From positions 33,695,020 through 33,759,019 of the forward strand of contig CM026426.1 in assembly GCA_014871385.1 (NCBI GenBank): DNA of 64,000 nucleotides. The letters run 5' to 3'. The notes under the pieces were generated by a model. That model ran no database searches, was not told the DNA's origin, and saw only the letters and a program-made list of their open reading frames with translations. Numbering within the stretch: position 1 is the first letter of the stretch; each line of letters begins with the position of its first letter. The translations under genes and the position numbers were made by a program. The stretch comes from Ceratodon purpureus. Its lineage: Eukaryota > Streptophyta > Bryopsida > Pseudoditrichales > Ditrichaceae. This document shows positions 24,757-36,949 of the stretch, in pieces.

Positions 24757-25691
24757 TTAACCCCTAAGTGCCCAAGCATGTTTTGGGTCTAGAAACCTCC
24801 AAAACAGTGATTTTTGACCGCCTTGTAGAAACGACAATTTGAACCAAACAAATTCGCTTTTTTTAGACATCTAGCCGTAAGATCTTGTACTAAACCTTCC
24901 TTAGAAGTACCATCAAAATTTTCAGCCGTTGGATGTTTACGATCTTAGAGATAATAATATTCAAAGTTACAGCAAAACTTTTTTTGGTCATTGGCTGCAA
25001 ACATAGTTTAAATGGTGCAAAGGGGAGTTGAAGATTGTTACCCCAAACATTTTGCCTATATTTCTTTCCGTGTAGGTAATCAAGTTGAGTACCTCCTTGG
25101 AAAATTCGAGAGACTCATTCCTTTTTTTGGCTCTCATAAAAATTGCTTTCTAGAAGCAGATCTGAAAACGTTGATATAGTAAAACATGCATGACGTCACG
25201 TAATTTTGATATTAGAAAAATCTGAACGGTGGTTAGGTGCCTTTATAAGTTTTTGATATTTGGGAAAATTTATTTTTGAAAAATTCCAAAATCTCAAATT
25301 TTGACGAATTTTGAAAGAATCGATTCAAAAATTACTGAAAATATTGAAGCTTGTCTTTGTAATTTTTAGAGGCTGCCCTTGTAAAATTGGTATATTTTTG
25401 GACTTGGGTCTCTTTGGAATTTGAGTGGTGGTTTGGTTATGAAAATATTTCAAGATTTTTTTATAAAAAAAAGCCTAATTTTAAGCTGCCCATTTTGGAC
25501 TTGAAACCTAAAATTTCTAGTCGAAGGTTTTAAAATTGGAATTTGGCTTTGCAAATTTTACCACATACACTTTGCAGTAGAGGGAGCATCCAGTAAAAAT
25601 CTTAGGCAAAAATATTAATTTTAACCCCTTTATCTAGACTGACCGAAATAGCAAAAAGCCATTCAGGCTTTCCTGGGCACTTAGGGGTTAA
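24757..25691. mobile_element. Non-autonomous piggyBac-type element
   Basis: Perfect 14-bp terminal inverted repeats (CCCCTAAGTGCCCA at 24761-24774 and its complement at 25674-25687) are flanked on both sides by TTAA (24757-24760, 25688-25691). TTAA duplication and C-rich ends are the hallmark of piggyBac transposons. The 927-bp interior has no long ORF, so the element would need transposase in trans. The flawless ends and target duplication suggest a fairly recent or well-preserved insertion. Confidence 0.85.
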
Positions 25692-26631
25692 TCTAATGAA
25701 GGTAATACTATACCTTCGACATTTTGCGTCTTCTTCTCAATGTTTCATTTTACCATTTGTTATTTTTTTATTTTCTTTTTTTTTATAGTTATTTTATTTT
25801 GTTGTTATTATTTCATTTTTAATTGCCTTTATCATTTTAAATCGCCGTTTTGCATTCATATTTTGATTAAAAAATTTATAAACGTGCATTTACGCAGTCA
25901 TTGAAGGCACTTAATGCAGTCTACTAGTATAAGCCTTTATTATTTTTGGTTTATGCTTCAGATTCTATGAACTGTTTGTCCAGTTGCAGTATCTGCCAAG
26001 ACCCCAAGTAAGCTGCGTACGAATAGCTGACAAACAAGTGTTTTATAACGCTGTGGTCCCTTCACAAAAGATAAAGCGATTCCATTATTGCTCCAGATCC
26101 CTGTTTATAGTGAGACTCGTCTGCGGCAGTGGATATTATGTCTTAAATTTCAGAAGGGAATGTTTTTAAGTTAAAATTAGGGGGATCATAATAATGCTAG
26201 ATGCTGCTTTTGTGAATTAAAGGTGATTTCTGTGGATATTCCTTCCGAGGAACAACTTAACCAACGGTTTTGGATTATTTTTAAATGTGAACGTCATTAC
26301 AGTCCCACCTAGGTGATCCATTGATATTGCTTCATTACTTTCGTATGAATCATACTTGTCTGATTTCTATTGCCATATTCATGTTCAACTAACACTACGA
26401 CTGGTGGATGACTCTAATTTGCTAAATGACATTGCAAAATAATGGTATGCATGTAACTCCTTGCATATTGACCCAATCAATCAACGTCATGCATGGGAGA
26501 TAGATAACAACCAGGTACGTTCTCACACATCACACATAGATTTCAATCGAATCATAGGAGGTTTGTTGATATCAGTGAAATGGTATGAATGTGACTAAGT
26601 TATTAAAAAATAGGTTTAATTGCAATAATTA
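25692..26631. other. AT-rich spacer
   Basis: Poly-T tracts near 25740-25830; a 61-codon frame at 25984 has no recognisable features. Nothing supported. Confidence 0.3.
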
Positions 26632-29600
26632 TTACTCATCGTCATTTTCCCACATCTGTGCTAAAGCGTGTCTCACAACATCGACTACTTCTGAGGAGAT
26701 CTTATATATTGGATCCCTACCTTTCAGGCGGTATACGGCGAGTTTCATTTGGAACTTGCAGGCTAGAACCAGGTGCGATGAAACATGAGCTACGACTGAT
26801 TTTTCAAGATATGTGTATGTGTATTCACTCCGGCCAGACTTTTTGTAATAAGTGCCTTCAATGACGAAATCCCCTGCTTCAAATTCGGCACCCCAAGGAC
26901 ACAAAAGAGGAGCCTTAGTTTATACTTTTGTTGTTGGCATTGCAAGATATAGAAGTCAACACCCTCTTCATTTGGTTGTTCAGCTGGAACCACAAAATTG
27001 TCACCAATGTCAACGACTTCGTCTAGCTTCTCTCCTCGGTGTACCTGAATAAATCAGTAGATGAACATCCTCAGATTATTCTTCATATGTCTAGCAAAGT
27101 TTCGAATTTAAAGAATTTGAATGGAATGTAAAAAAAAAAACCTTACAACTGTAATGCTATTACACAACAATACCTGCTTGGCTGGGTCGTCATCTAGGGT
27201 CTCCAGCTCCCCTGACAGCGCTTTGGGCTGAATTTGTACTGACCTCCACTTTAGGACATGAGCCGTTTGCTCACAATTCTTGCAGTCTTTAGCTATGCAC
27301 GATGCACAAAAACATGACAGAGTCTAACCAGCAAACATGTTTTATTGGTGGTAGAATTCCCCATAATGGAATGGAGAGATCTTGAGCCTGCAATAGTGTG
27401 ACACGCCATCGATGACTCCCTACTGATCTCGTTCTCACCTACGTGCCAAAAGGTACGGTGAATATCTCTGCTGCTGGTCCCTGCATACGAAGAGGGCGCT
27501 CTATTAGAGAAGCCCTGCAGTAAGTACTCAACACATTGGAGTGCGTTTTGCAGCTGCCTTTCAGGGTTTCGAATTTGTTTGATACGTAAAGCACGCTTCA
27601 CTACGGCTCCTACACCATCCCATTCACCTACAATTGCATCCAATAATGTTCAGTAAATCCATATTGACTGCATAGCACATCATCCTTGTCCCATAATATA
27701 GATTGAATCTGCTTCACTCATACAAGTACATTAGTACACTGTCTCCACTCCAGAAGTACATAAGTACATACGCTCCAATAACAAAAGTATAAAAGTACGG
27801 GAACTTCACTCAAAGAAGTACGAAAGTACAGAATAACAAATACCTTTCCCGTGTCCAGTTGCGAGAAAGTTCCAGATCATAGAGCAGCCTCCTGTGAGAC
27901 TGGGATATCTAGCAACAAAATACATTGCTGTAGCCCCCTTAAACTGACCTGCACAGCCATCAGAGAATACCCAATGCTCCCTCGGTTTTCCTTGTTAGCA
28001 ATTAACCACCTCCAGTGTAGCATAAGACAATGCTGAACGAACAAACTGTCATGTTTCTTGTCATCCGAAATATAGTAGTGTGTTTGTTTTATGGTAAACA
28101 AATCACCACTCACATCACGGACTCTCTGCAAAGTGATATGGAACAACAAGGACACATACTCCGACATATAGTACATGCTCTGAACTTCGTTTTGAATCTT
28201 GGATTCATAGTTCTCCGCAAAATCGATGTCGGAAACTATAACTCCCTCGGGCAAAACTACCATCATTTCCTTGCACTGCCAATCCTGCCAATTGGCAATA
28301 AAATTATGCTTGATAAAGGCTTGAACTTTGGGTTTTAGGTAAGTAACAAACTCCAAAAGACTAGTCTCTTCATATACCTCGTGCAGACTTTTCTTTGCCT
28401 TCCTTGTCTCACGGTCAATGCCAATAATAACATACAAGAAGTGTTTCCACCTTAGTTTAGGTTCCTCCAGTGAAGACATCTCCTGTGGGCAAAAACCAAT
28501 AGTATCTACGCCACATTCTTTACAATCACCCATTAGACAAGAGAGCTTGTGCCATTCATTGAACTCTGGCTTCTTGTAGAGACAAGCTTCCCACAAATGA
28601 GTGATCCTCTTGTATACTCTGTGATGATCATCATAGCCTATACCCTCCCCCGTTGCAGTCTCCACAGAAGCAGAACAAACGTCACATTCACAAGAGCAAT
28701 CTTTTTGTGCATGCAGTCCCCTCTTCTCCTCCCATAAGGTGTTCAGTCCTACCCTCATGAGATCCATTTCTACATGGTAGATACAGCAGCAGACATTACG
28801 GTCCCTCAGAGGTTTCACATACCATGGTTTCAGATTCTCAAATCTACGTTGTCCGATCTTACACTCTGGATGAGCCTCTTTGAACTGCAAAAAGAATGTC
28901 GTCTACACCCCACATACATAAGAAAGTATTATTAGCACTACAGAACCGAACAATCTGAACCTACAGGTACATTGAAAACCGAAAGTACATTCACAAAGTA
29001 CCAATGAATACATCTTTGGCATTAAAATGAATACCACAAGTACCCTGCCTTTTAAAAAGTAATAATTAAACGTACATACTCAAAACATAAAGTAGTTCAG
29101 TATACAACACCGCCCCCATTGAGTACAACCTAGATTATGAAAACTACATGCGGATTGTACCCTAAATCATAATAATATAAATTATATAAATCCATTTGTA
29201 CACAAAGTAATTTTGCAAGTACACTTAATATAAGAACTAGTACATGTGATACTAAGAGTACTCTGGTGTTTTCATTGCGGAACATATTTTTTGCACTTTG
29301 AAATAAAAAGAGTAATATAGGGGAGAATTTATGACACTGTTAGTACATCTTTGCCAGTACGTGATATACTAACGGTGTCGAAGTACATCAAGTAATAGCA
29401 ACATTGTACAGTAGGATTGCTGTGTACAAGCAATACAAGATGGTTTTCATGCAAAGTATTGAAGACATACGTGCGTGACTGTCAAATAGTGCTTTGGATG
29501 TGTCTCTCCTCCTCTCTTCAGCCCACCGCCCTTGTTCACGACGCCCTTTCTGTTTGGACTTACTCTAGTTTGACTGTGCCACCAGCTTGAACAGTAGCAA

Positions 29601-30254
29601 GACAGTACTCTGTTGATCCATCTGTGCGTTTTTGCCTGCAACGGGGTGCAAATTGGGCAGCCCCCTCCTCTTATTCTTCTCTCCTTTCCAAGGCAGCTTG
29701 TATACTATCTGTCTTGGTTCCTAAGACACGTGCAAGCGCCCTAACACCCCCAACATTCCTACTTACAGCAGCATCCAAAAGAGCACCTTTTCTAGACAAC
29801 ATGTTGTTTGAAAAGGTATGGACACGAACTGTAACTCTGCTCTATAACTTTGAATAAAATAATGAATACTCTTAGCTTCTAAATCCCGAGGATAATAGTA
29901 AGGTAACAAGGGCCAAACAAGACTGTGGCGAAGAACCTTCTCAAGCACAGTTTGACAATAGTGGAGACTAGGAAGAAGGTTTAGCTCATCACACATGCTG
30001 TGCACAATTTTTTGAGCAACCCTAGATGCATCTCGCGTAGAAATGGCATCTGAAATCTCAGGCGCTGTGTTTGTCGTACACGTCTCTCCTCCTTCCGAGT
30101 CCATGGAAATTCTCTTGCAATGGCATTCGTGGTACAACCGATTGCGCTTTGCCTTCTCTAACCGTGCAGCCTCTACAGTTTCCATTGATGACGCCGTCTT
30201 CGCAAGACCAGCACGTCGCGGCCTCAACCTTTGTCTCCGAGCTTGGTCCCCCAT
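26632..30254 (-). pseudogene. DDE-type transposase, copy B, decayed
   Basis: Homologous in layout to copy A but well diverged. The N-terminal part (30254 to about 29860) contains YYPRDLEAKSI like copy A's YYPCVEDAK; it then shifts frame and continues as MLSRKGALLDAAV (copy A: MLARKTVLLDGAV). A piece at 29500-29590 keeps TRVSP-R-K. The long exon 27960-28890 has the cysteine clusters (CSCECDVC, CLMGDCKECG) and SDIDFAENY; after another frameshift near 27990 it continues FSDGCAGQFKGATAMYF and ATGHGKG. After an intron rich in AGTAC motifs (27640-27850) comes EWDGVGAVVKRAL. Further segments have SCFCASC and CPWGAEFEAGDF, with more frameshifts. At least three frameshifts are needed to read it through. 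Confidence 0.72.
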
Positions 30255-31766
30255 GCTACAAGTGATGAGACCCGTGAACCTACAGAAGAGACTACGCGGT
30301 TAGAGAAGGTAGATCACATTCTGCAAAAATAGATGGTTGCAAGAGCGTTGTCCTGGACCTACATGCCAATATAATGGGGAACAAGTACAACATGTTGCCA
30401 TCAACGAACATTAATTTGACAGCTAAACAAGTACATAATCAAAACTCAAAAGTTGTGCATAAACTTGAAGAGAAACTCACCGAACGTACAGGGGGAAGCA
30501 CTTTTTGACATCCGAGGTAGCACCTGAGTTCCTGCCGAGGGAGACCGCCCTCAACGGTGAAGGATCCAAACAAGGTTTTGGGCGACTAGACCAGGCGCTC
30601 ACGGGACTGCAGCGCTTGGTTTGAAAGATGCATGTACCAGCTAATATCTCCAACCTTTGAAGTTGGAGTTTGGATACGTGGGTACTGCTAGGCACATCAT
30701 CTGAGGGACTATCACATGAATAGGTGGTGAAATGCTGACCTACACTCTCAGTCCCTTCGTTGACAACGTCGCAGACAAGGTAGTAATGTGTAATTCTCTG
30801 TTGCACAAGCTGCGGGGGATCTCGCACTACGTAGTAGGATGTTATGAGGGACTGAACTAGTGTGCAGTTCGGAAGATGCCCTTCCCCAGACATTTGTGTG
30901 GCAAACCCTGGCGATGGCTGCGCCGCAGCTTAGAGTCCTTGCAACTCCAAAAAACAACTTCAGTCGACGTTCAGAACCCTTGCATGCACTCTAGGTGCAT
31001 GCAAGAGAAACCAATTGTAGATGGACAGATTCTAGTGAAATCCATCCATCCCTTAAACTAACAGAAGATCCACCTGCATTCGAAACCGGCTAGATCCACT
31101 TATATCGGACCTTATCAACAACGCGTACAGCTAAGATGTGAGCCCATTGTAATCCGATGGTCCAGAATTTTGCAGTAAAGTACTCTAAGTACTTCTCATT
31201 TTAGAAGTACATTTTCAACTAGTCTTAATGGCGGCCGCATCAATTCTTAATGTCTAATAAAACAACTGATAAGAATGAATCGACCGTTAGCCAACACGGA
31301 GCACACGTCTAGAAAGCCTTCTACGTAGGAAAATCACGAAAGATACTTCTATTTTCGGAATTCTAGGCCGCGAAAAAAAGGCAAAAGGCAAGGAATATTT
31401 CCATGGATCTTCAGCTTCTCCTAGTTTTTTCAAGTGGGGATTGTAGCCTTTTATGAGTCCTATACCATGTTACAATATTACAGCAAAAAAGAACATCTAA
31501 ATAAGCAAAAATAAGTACTTTGTAGAATTTTGGACAATCTGACATACTTTTAAATTTGGAAAAAGTACTACTCTTGTTACTCCATACGACTTCTTTTGTG
31601 ATCTTGGGATTTCAATAAAAATGCTAAGCAATGTTCCAATCATATTCTGTAATGGGAAATGCATTTGCCTAGTTTTTATTTGGAAAAACAGAGTACTTTA
31701 TACCGAGTATTTCCAGAAAAGTACTTTTCTGACATAGTTTTTAGGGGGGCGTAGTGTGCTTACACC
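30255..31766. other. Flank of transposon copy B
   Basis: Contains scattered AGTAC/AAGTACTT motifs (31180-31210, 31500-31730), as in copy A's flank. A 138-codon minus-strand frame at 30477-30893 shows no recognisable motif. The transposon end and terminal repeats could not be located. Confidence 0.35.
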
Positions 31767-32058
31767 TGTAAGAAAGTTTATGAGGAGTGTCACCTTCAGA
31801 ACGCTCTCGTAAAGAGACAAGGAGATGGGCTGCCATTAGCTTTCGAGTTCTGCAGCATTCGTAAACTCAATTTAGATTCTATGATTGAGAGGGAAGAAGA
31901 GCTTACTGAGAATCCCGTTGTTGAGCGTCAACAGCACGAGCTAGTTTGCAGTGACAGAACACGTGAAGTGATGACAAAAGGTTTAGCGTTGAAGTATGAT
32001 CAAGCTCTGGAGTCACCGCAGCCTTCTTTTGGTAAAAGGATTCTTGTTCAAGGGAGAT
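31767..32058 (+). pseudogene. Fragment related to the gene at 59366-60364
   Basis: An open frame reads CKKVYEEC..., then GDGLPLAFEFCSIRKLNLDS and EREEELTENPVVERQ before a TAA at 32056. The intact minus-strand gene has GSGLPVALKFCSIRKLILDS followed by EEEEEFIGNTVVENQ. The shared block is about 45 residues. It lacks the upstream basic region and any downstream exon, so it looks like a detached gene piece. Function unknown. Confidence 0.6.
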
Positions 32059-32758
32059 AAATTCTCAATCCAGTGGGGATTGTCACTCGGAAGAAGTAAG
32101 TCCACCACCTTCAGTATGCAAAACCGTAATGGAAATGTGTAATCTAAATTAGTTGATTTTTTAGTAGTACTAGGTGTAGGTAGCTGAGATTTAGTGTTAA
32201 TCAGTTCTAAGGATTGACAGTCTGAGATCTCTTTATTGATTCTAAGGATCGGGATGCACGGCCATTTTTTGGTTCGTGGAGTGATTTGTCTAGTCAATTC
32301 CGTTAACGAACGAGACCGCAGCCTAGTAACTTGTTACGCAAAGGATTCACTACTTTGACGTAGTATTGGGGTCTAGCCGATAAAAGTTTCAGACAATAAA
32401 AGATTTGTGATGCCCTCAAACGTTCTAGTCCCCACGAGCGCTACACTGATGTATTTAACAAGTCTATAATATAGGCCGATTGGCCTCGGTATTATTATTA
32501 AAAAATTCAAGATGTGGATAATCAGTAATCTTCAACTACGAATTCCTAGTAAGTGCAAGTCATCACCTCGTGTTGACTTCGCCCCTGCCCTTTGTTCACA
32601 GCTCCCGTCCTTTCTACCGATTGAATGATCCGGAGAATTTTTAGATCCACTCTTCTGATCTATCTTAGATCTAGGGTTATCTTCTTTCTCCATTCCTCGC
32701 AGAATTCTAGGGGAGGAGGTTTAGTATCGAGGGAGTAGAAGGGGAGGTGTTGCGCAGC
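32059..32758. other. Spacer without supported gene
   Basis: Nothing recognised. Confidence 0.3.
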
Positions 32759-33046
32759 CTAGCTAGGAAGGCGAGAGTAGGCATCATCGAGGCGAGAGAT
32801 GTTGCTGCAGGCGAGGTGGAGAGAGGCGGAGCAAGGGCGGCTAGGCGAGGACGTGAAGGAAAAGAGCATGCGCGGGAGGGGGTAGACGGAGCTGGAGAGG
32901 AGTTCGAGGGAGGCGGGGGAGAGGTCCCGGGAGTCGACGGTGGAGAAGAGGTCAATGACAGTGAGGGCAATGGCGGAGCAGGAGTAGACGGAGTTGGAGA
33001 TGACGGCGTTGGTGGCGAATCTGAAAACGTTGAAGATGACGATCAT
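32759..33046 (-). CDS. Hypothetical small protein, GC-rich frame
   Basis: A 95-codon frame beginning at ATG 33046, preceded on the minus strand by an A/C-rich stretch resembling a plant 5' leader. The first 40 residues are fairly hydrophobic (MIVIFNVFRFATNAVISNSV), the rest Ser/Pro/Leu-rich. Codon third positions are strongly C-rich, unlike the AT-rich surroundings. The opposite strand is also open here, so the coding strand is uncertain. No family recognised. Confidence 0.3.
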   Translation of the reverse strand: MIVIFNVFRFATNAVISNSVYSCSAIALTVIDLFSTVDSRDLSPASLELLSSSVYPLPRMLFSFTSSPSRPCSASLHLACSNISRLDDAYSRLPS

Positions 33047-33299
33047 GTTACCTTTCTTTTGATTTTGGGGTCGAATTTGATGCTTGGGGAGTTGGGTTTT
33101 GCGGGTTTGATTTGGCGAATGCTGCTATTTTGATTCTACAGTTGATTCGGGTTTTGGAGAGTGTTGTGTTGCGGATTAGGGGGGGATTGTGCTTGCTGCG
33201 CGACTTGCGTGGGTTCCCTTCTCTGCTGATGCTTGCCTGCTCGCTTTGCTTTTGGCAATACTATGGGTGGGATTTCCTAATCCCACCGCCCCCCTTCTA

Positions 33300-33740
33300 C
33301 AAGGAAAGCTCCCCGGCCGAGGAGGCTCGTGCCTCCGATGAAGCTGGATGTTGTGTGATTTTTTTTTTTTAGATTGTGAGAAGGTGAGAAGCTGTCTGCT
33401 TTTGGAGCAGACAACACATTTTGCAGAGCAATTCTCCCCGGCCGAGGAGGCTCATGCCTCTGATGAAGCTGGATGTTGTGTGTTTTATATTTTTTTAATT
33501 TGTGAGAAGGTGAGGTCGCTACAAGCTTTTGAAGTAGAGAGCACATTTATGCAAGCATATCTCCCCGGCCGAGGAGGCTCATGCCTCCGATCCAGCTGGA
33601 TCATGTTGATTATTATTTTTTTAATTAACCAAAGGTGAGGTCGATGTCTGCTTTCGGAGAAGATAGCACATTTATGCATGCATATCTTCCCCGGCCGAGG
33701 AGGCTCATGTCTCCAATGAAGCTAGATCATGTGATTATTT
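33300..33740. repeat. Four tandem units of about 126 bp with GC-rich palindrome
   Basis: The core CCCCGGCCGAGGAGGCT begins at 33311, 33436, 33563 and 33689. It is followed by CRTGCCTCCGATG, so each unit contains GAGGC/GCCTC inverted arms. The AT-rich remainder varies more. The array sits just upstream of the decayed CTD-like gene. Confidence 0.8.
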
Positions 33741-33854
33741 ATTTGTTTAATGTGATGAAGGTGTTGGTTTATTATGAATGTTTTTTATTCTTATTCATAG
33801 AGTGTTTCAAATGATATTAAATTATTTTATTTTTTTATTTTTTTTTGTTACAGG

Positions 33855-34441
33855 AGTCATCTCAGCAAAACATGGAGACCGAAGATGAAGGCAAGATTCC
33901 CAAAGAGACTGAGGTAAGTTAAATGATTATAATCCAATTTTTTGTAGAACTTCATTTCTGATGTTAAAGTATTTTAATTTTGCCTAAGTTTTGTGTCTCT
34001 AATTCTTTGAAGACTCTTACTAAAATTTCATTTCTCAGATTATAGGTTTGTTCGGACGCTCCCAAGATGTCTATAAATTCTCTTATCTTAGTGATCAATA
34101 TTTCGGACCTCTCAAACTCATACAATGAGCCATATTGTATGTGTGATTTTTTGAACTGTATAGGTTTAGGTACTGGATCTTTTGAGGTCCATTCTCTCTA
34201 GTACATGCCTACCTCCCCGGTGTATGAGCCAACGTCTCCAGGGTACATGCCTACGTCTCCAGGTCTGGGTACACCAACATTGTCTCCAAATCCTCCTGCT
34301 TCACCTTTGGTGATGAGGAGCCCAACTCATGTGGTATTTGCCTTCCCAGCAATACCACGACGGACTGCCCCAATCACAAGGCATATTTGGAGGGAGCACC
34401 GTCTGTGGACTAGTAGAGAGTCTAGAGATTACTATAGATGA
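33855..34441 (+). pseudogene. Decayed copy of the CTD-heptad gene
   Basis: Exon 33855-33913 ends KETE followed by GTAAGT, matching the intact gene's AETE exon. The second exon region from about 34060 reads VINISDLSNSY.EPYCMCD, then TAG (34199-34201) where the intact copy has Gln, then three heptads YMPTSPV, YEPTSPG and YMPTSPG, and the basic tail ending DYYR with TGA at 34439. The intact copy has two more heptads. It is followed by a decayed ParB/methyltransferase gene, the same order as at 48465-53210. Confidence 0.75.
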
Positions 34442-34605
34442 GCTCCCCGTAGATTGGCACGGAAATGATACTTAGTGCCTCGAATGAAATTTGAGCTGTG
34501 GTCTACTCTTTTATTCATGAGAAGATTTCTATGTAATTGACTAATAATTATATTTAGTTTCTTCAACGTTGAGTTTGATTATTAAATTGCATGGCTTTTG
34601 GCAGG

Positions 34606-34851
34606 CAGGGTTGTCATAACGGACGGACATGGGCAAAATTTCCGGACACGGACGGACGGACGGACGGACGGACCGGTCCGTCCGGGGTGAAAATCGGACA
34701 TATTCTATGAATATTCCTAATTTTTTCTCAAAAATGCTCGAATATGCTCGAATATGCTCGAATATTCTCTTATGGACCGGACATGACCCCTAACGGACGG
34801 ACAAGCGGACCGGACGGACGGTCCGGTCCTTATGTCCCATGAACAACCTTG
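34606..34851. mobile_element. hAT-type MITE 1
   Basis: Ends are CAGGGTTGTCATA and the complement of CAAGGTTGTTCAT. Flanking 8-mers TTGGCAGG (34598-34605) and TTGGTAGG (34852-34859) match at seven of eight bases, as expected of an aged 8-bp hAT duplication. The interior has a CGGA tetranucleotide run. It sits exactly at the splice acceptor of the decayed ParB-domain exon. Confidence 0.8.
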
Positions 34852-34898
34852 TTGGTAGGTAACTCAAACACAAGATGTGTTGCCAACATCGTCTTGTC

Positions 34899-35207
34899 CA
34901 TGGTTGTTCATAGGACCTCCCCGTCCAAAAGACCGTCCGGTCCGCTCGTCCGGTCCGCTCGTCCGGTCCGCTTGTCCGGTCCGCTTGTCCGTCCGTTAGG
35001 GGTCATGTCCGGTCCATAAGAGAATATTCGAGCATATTCAAGCATATTCGAGCATATTCGAGCATATTCGAGCATATTTGAGAAAAAATTAGGAATATTC
35101 ATAGAATATGTCCGATTTTCATCCGGGACCGACTAGTCTGTCCGTCCGTTCGTCCGTCCGACCGTGTCCGGAAATTTTGCCCATGTCCGTCCGTTATGAC
35201 AACCCTG
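34899..35207. mobile_element. hAT-type MITE 2
   Basis: Starts CATGGTTGTTCATAGG and ends with the complement of CAGGGTTGTCATAACGG. The flanks are a perfect 8-bp duplication, GTCTTGTC (34891-34898 and 35208-35215). Same family as MITE 1 but opposite orientation and only 47 bp away, so 34606-35207 can fold into a roughly 600-nt hairpin. Confidence 0.85.
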
Positions 35208-36949
35208 GTCTTGTCCTGCAGACTTGAAAAATGCTGTAGAAGGCGAATTGCTACATTGAACACAACATAAGGTTGACTCTAACTACGTTATGAACAGTGT
35301 TCGAATTCAACCCTTGAAGAAGTCTTGTTTGCTTGTCCCATTTTGAAGGATGATCTCAATGGCAAAAGTGAGACCAGTTGGCGAAATAAGCGTACAACAT
35401 CTAGAGAGGGAGTTCGTGAAGGGATATAGAGATGGGGATCGCATCATATACATTTCCATGTTCAACAACGAGGAGTTGTCATCGGATGTGAAGGCCGAGT
35501 AGAGCCCATGCTCGGAAAGGGCGAATCAAGCCTTTTGAAGACAAGCCCCAAGCAGACCCTGATCTAAAGAGATAATCTGGCAAGATGTTCTTTGTCTGGG
35601 AAGGTAACCATCAGCTATCCGCTTGGTTAAGACATATTAGCAATCATCATGCAGAGGATTCTGCATGGCACATCTCCGTGCATTGCATCATTTTAGACCC
35701 AGGCGGCCAAGTGGGCAATCTTCTTCATGCCATGGACAATATCTACTGGTAAGTATCTTTGTAGTTCTATTTCTCTAATCTTTTTTCGGGCATCCTTTTG
35801 TTTATCACATATTTTCTAAACATCTACTTATTGATCTTAGTCTACTGAAAATGACCACGTGAAGAGTAATCTTCTAGCCACACTGTTCCGCATCCGCTCT
35901 TTCGGTGTAATGAAGTTGGAAGAATTCAAAGATCTCCTAAGTCCAGAGGAGTACGATACCGGTATGAAGAACAAACACGCCAAAGACCGATGGTTTACCT
36001 TGACAACAAAGGTTTTCATTGCGTTCCTATACTGAGTGAGAATTACTTCCATGAATTCATTGATAACTTTGTTAAATGCCTTTTTTTAACTTATGAAGTT
36101 CAAATAGTTTGCAAATTGTATTGAATATATTCTCTTTCTATAGCGGGAGATTGTGGTCGCTTCGGATTAAGCCGCTAGGGCCTACATTAAGAATACTCCA
36201 AAAGAGGAACCATCTGGATCTGGAGTTTGGGATGCGATGACTTCGGCATCAAATAACATGGTCGCTGCCATTAAAAGGAAGGACTTGACCAAATATTTGG
36301 CTATTGCAAATCCAAAAAATGGTGAAGACTTTCTCGCGGAGGTGAGACCGTAACCACTTGTACTTAAGATACAATGATTTCATTTCATCATCATTCCAAG
36401 TATATAATTCTAACTACATTGTTCTCCTCGCAGATCAATTGGCATTTCAGTGAAATCTCCAAAACCTGAGATGACGTTGAATAAGCTACAGAAGATAGTT
36501 CCAGCGGGTGTGGATGCCAAATACAAAGCCCGTTGGTTGAGGCGGTGGAACTCTTCCCTGAATTTGAGGTTGTCTTATAGATTTCTACCACCAGAATTCA
36601 AAGAAGCCGACCTCAACCCTTAGTTGAACAAGGCTGCATTTTGGGTAGGGGTATAGTGCCCTCAAACTCCTTTGTGAATAATTGAAGTATTTTTCCTTTC
36701 ACTCAAATCATACTCGACTCTAATTGTTTCATTTGTTTCTTCTAGTTGGAGGAAGCCGTCATCAACGAGTTAGAGGATATATGCAAGGCAAAGAAGTTGA
36801 CCATCAACTGGAAGGCATCCCCAGATGTTCAGCGACCGGGCGCATATGTAGAGACCTGGCGTATTCTGTTATGGGAGAAGGAATTTCCTACGTTTCTCGG
36901 TAATAAGACTAAATTTTTTTTTGATAAGAAGTCCAACTTCACCAAATTC

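Noticed and set aside
34606..35207. Single 602-bp foldback element
   Set aside because: The outer 8-mers do not match; two separate target duplications show two MITEs.
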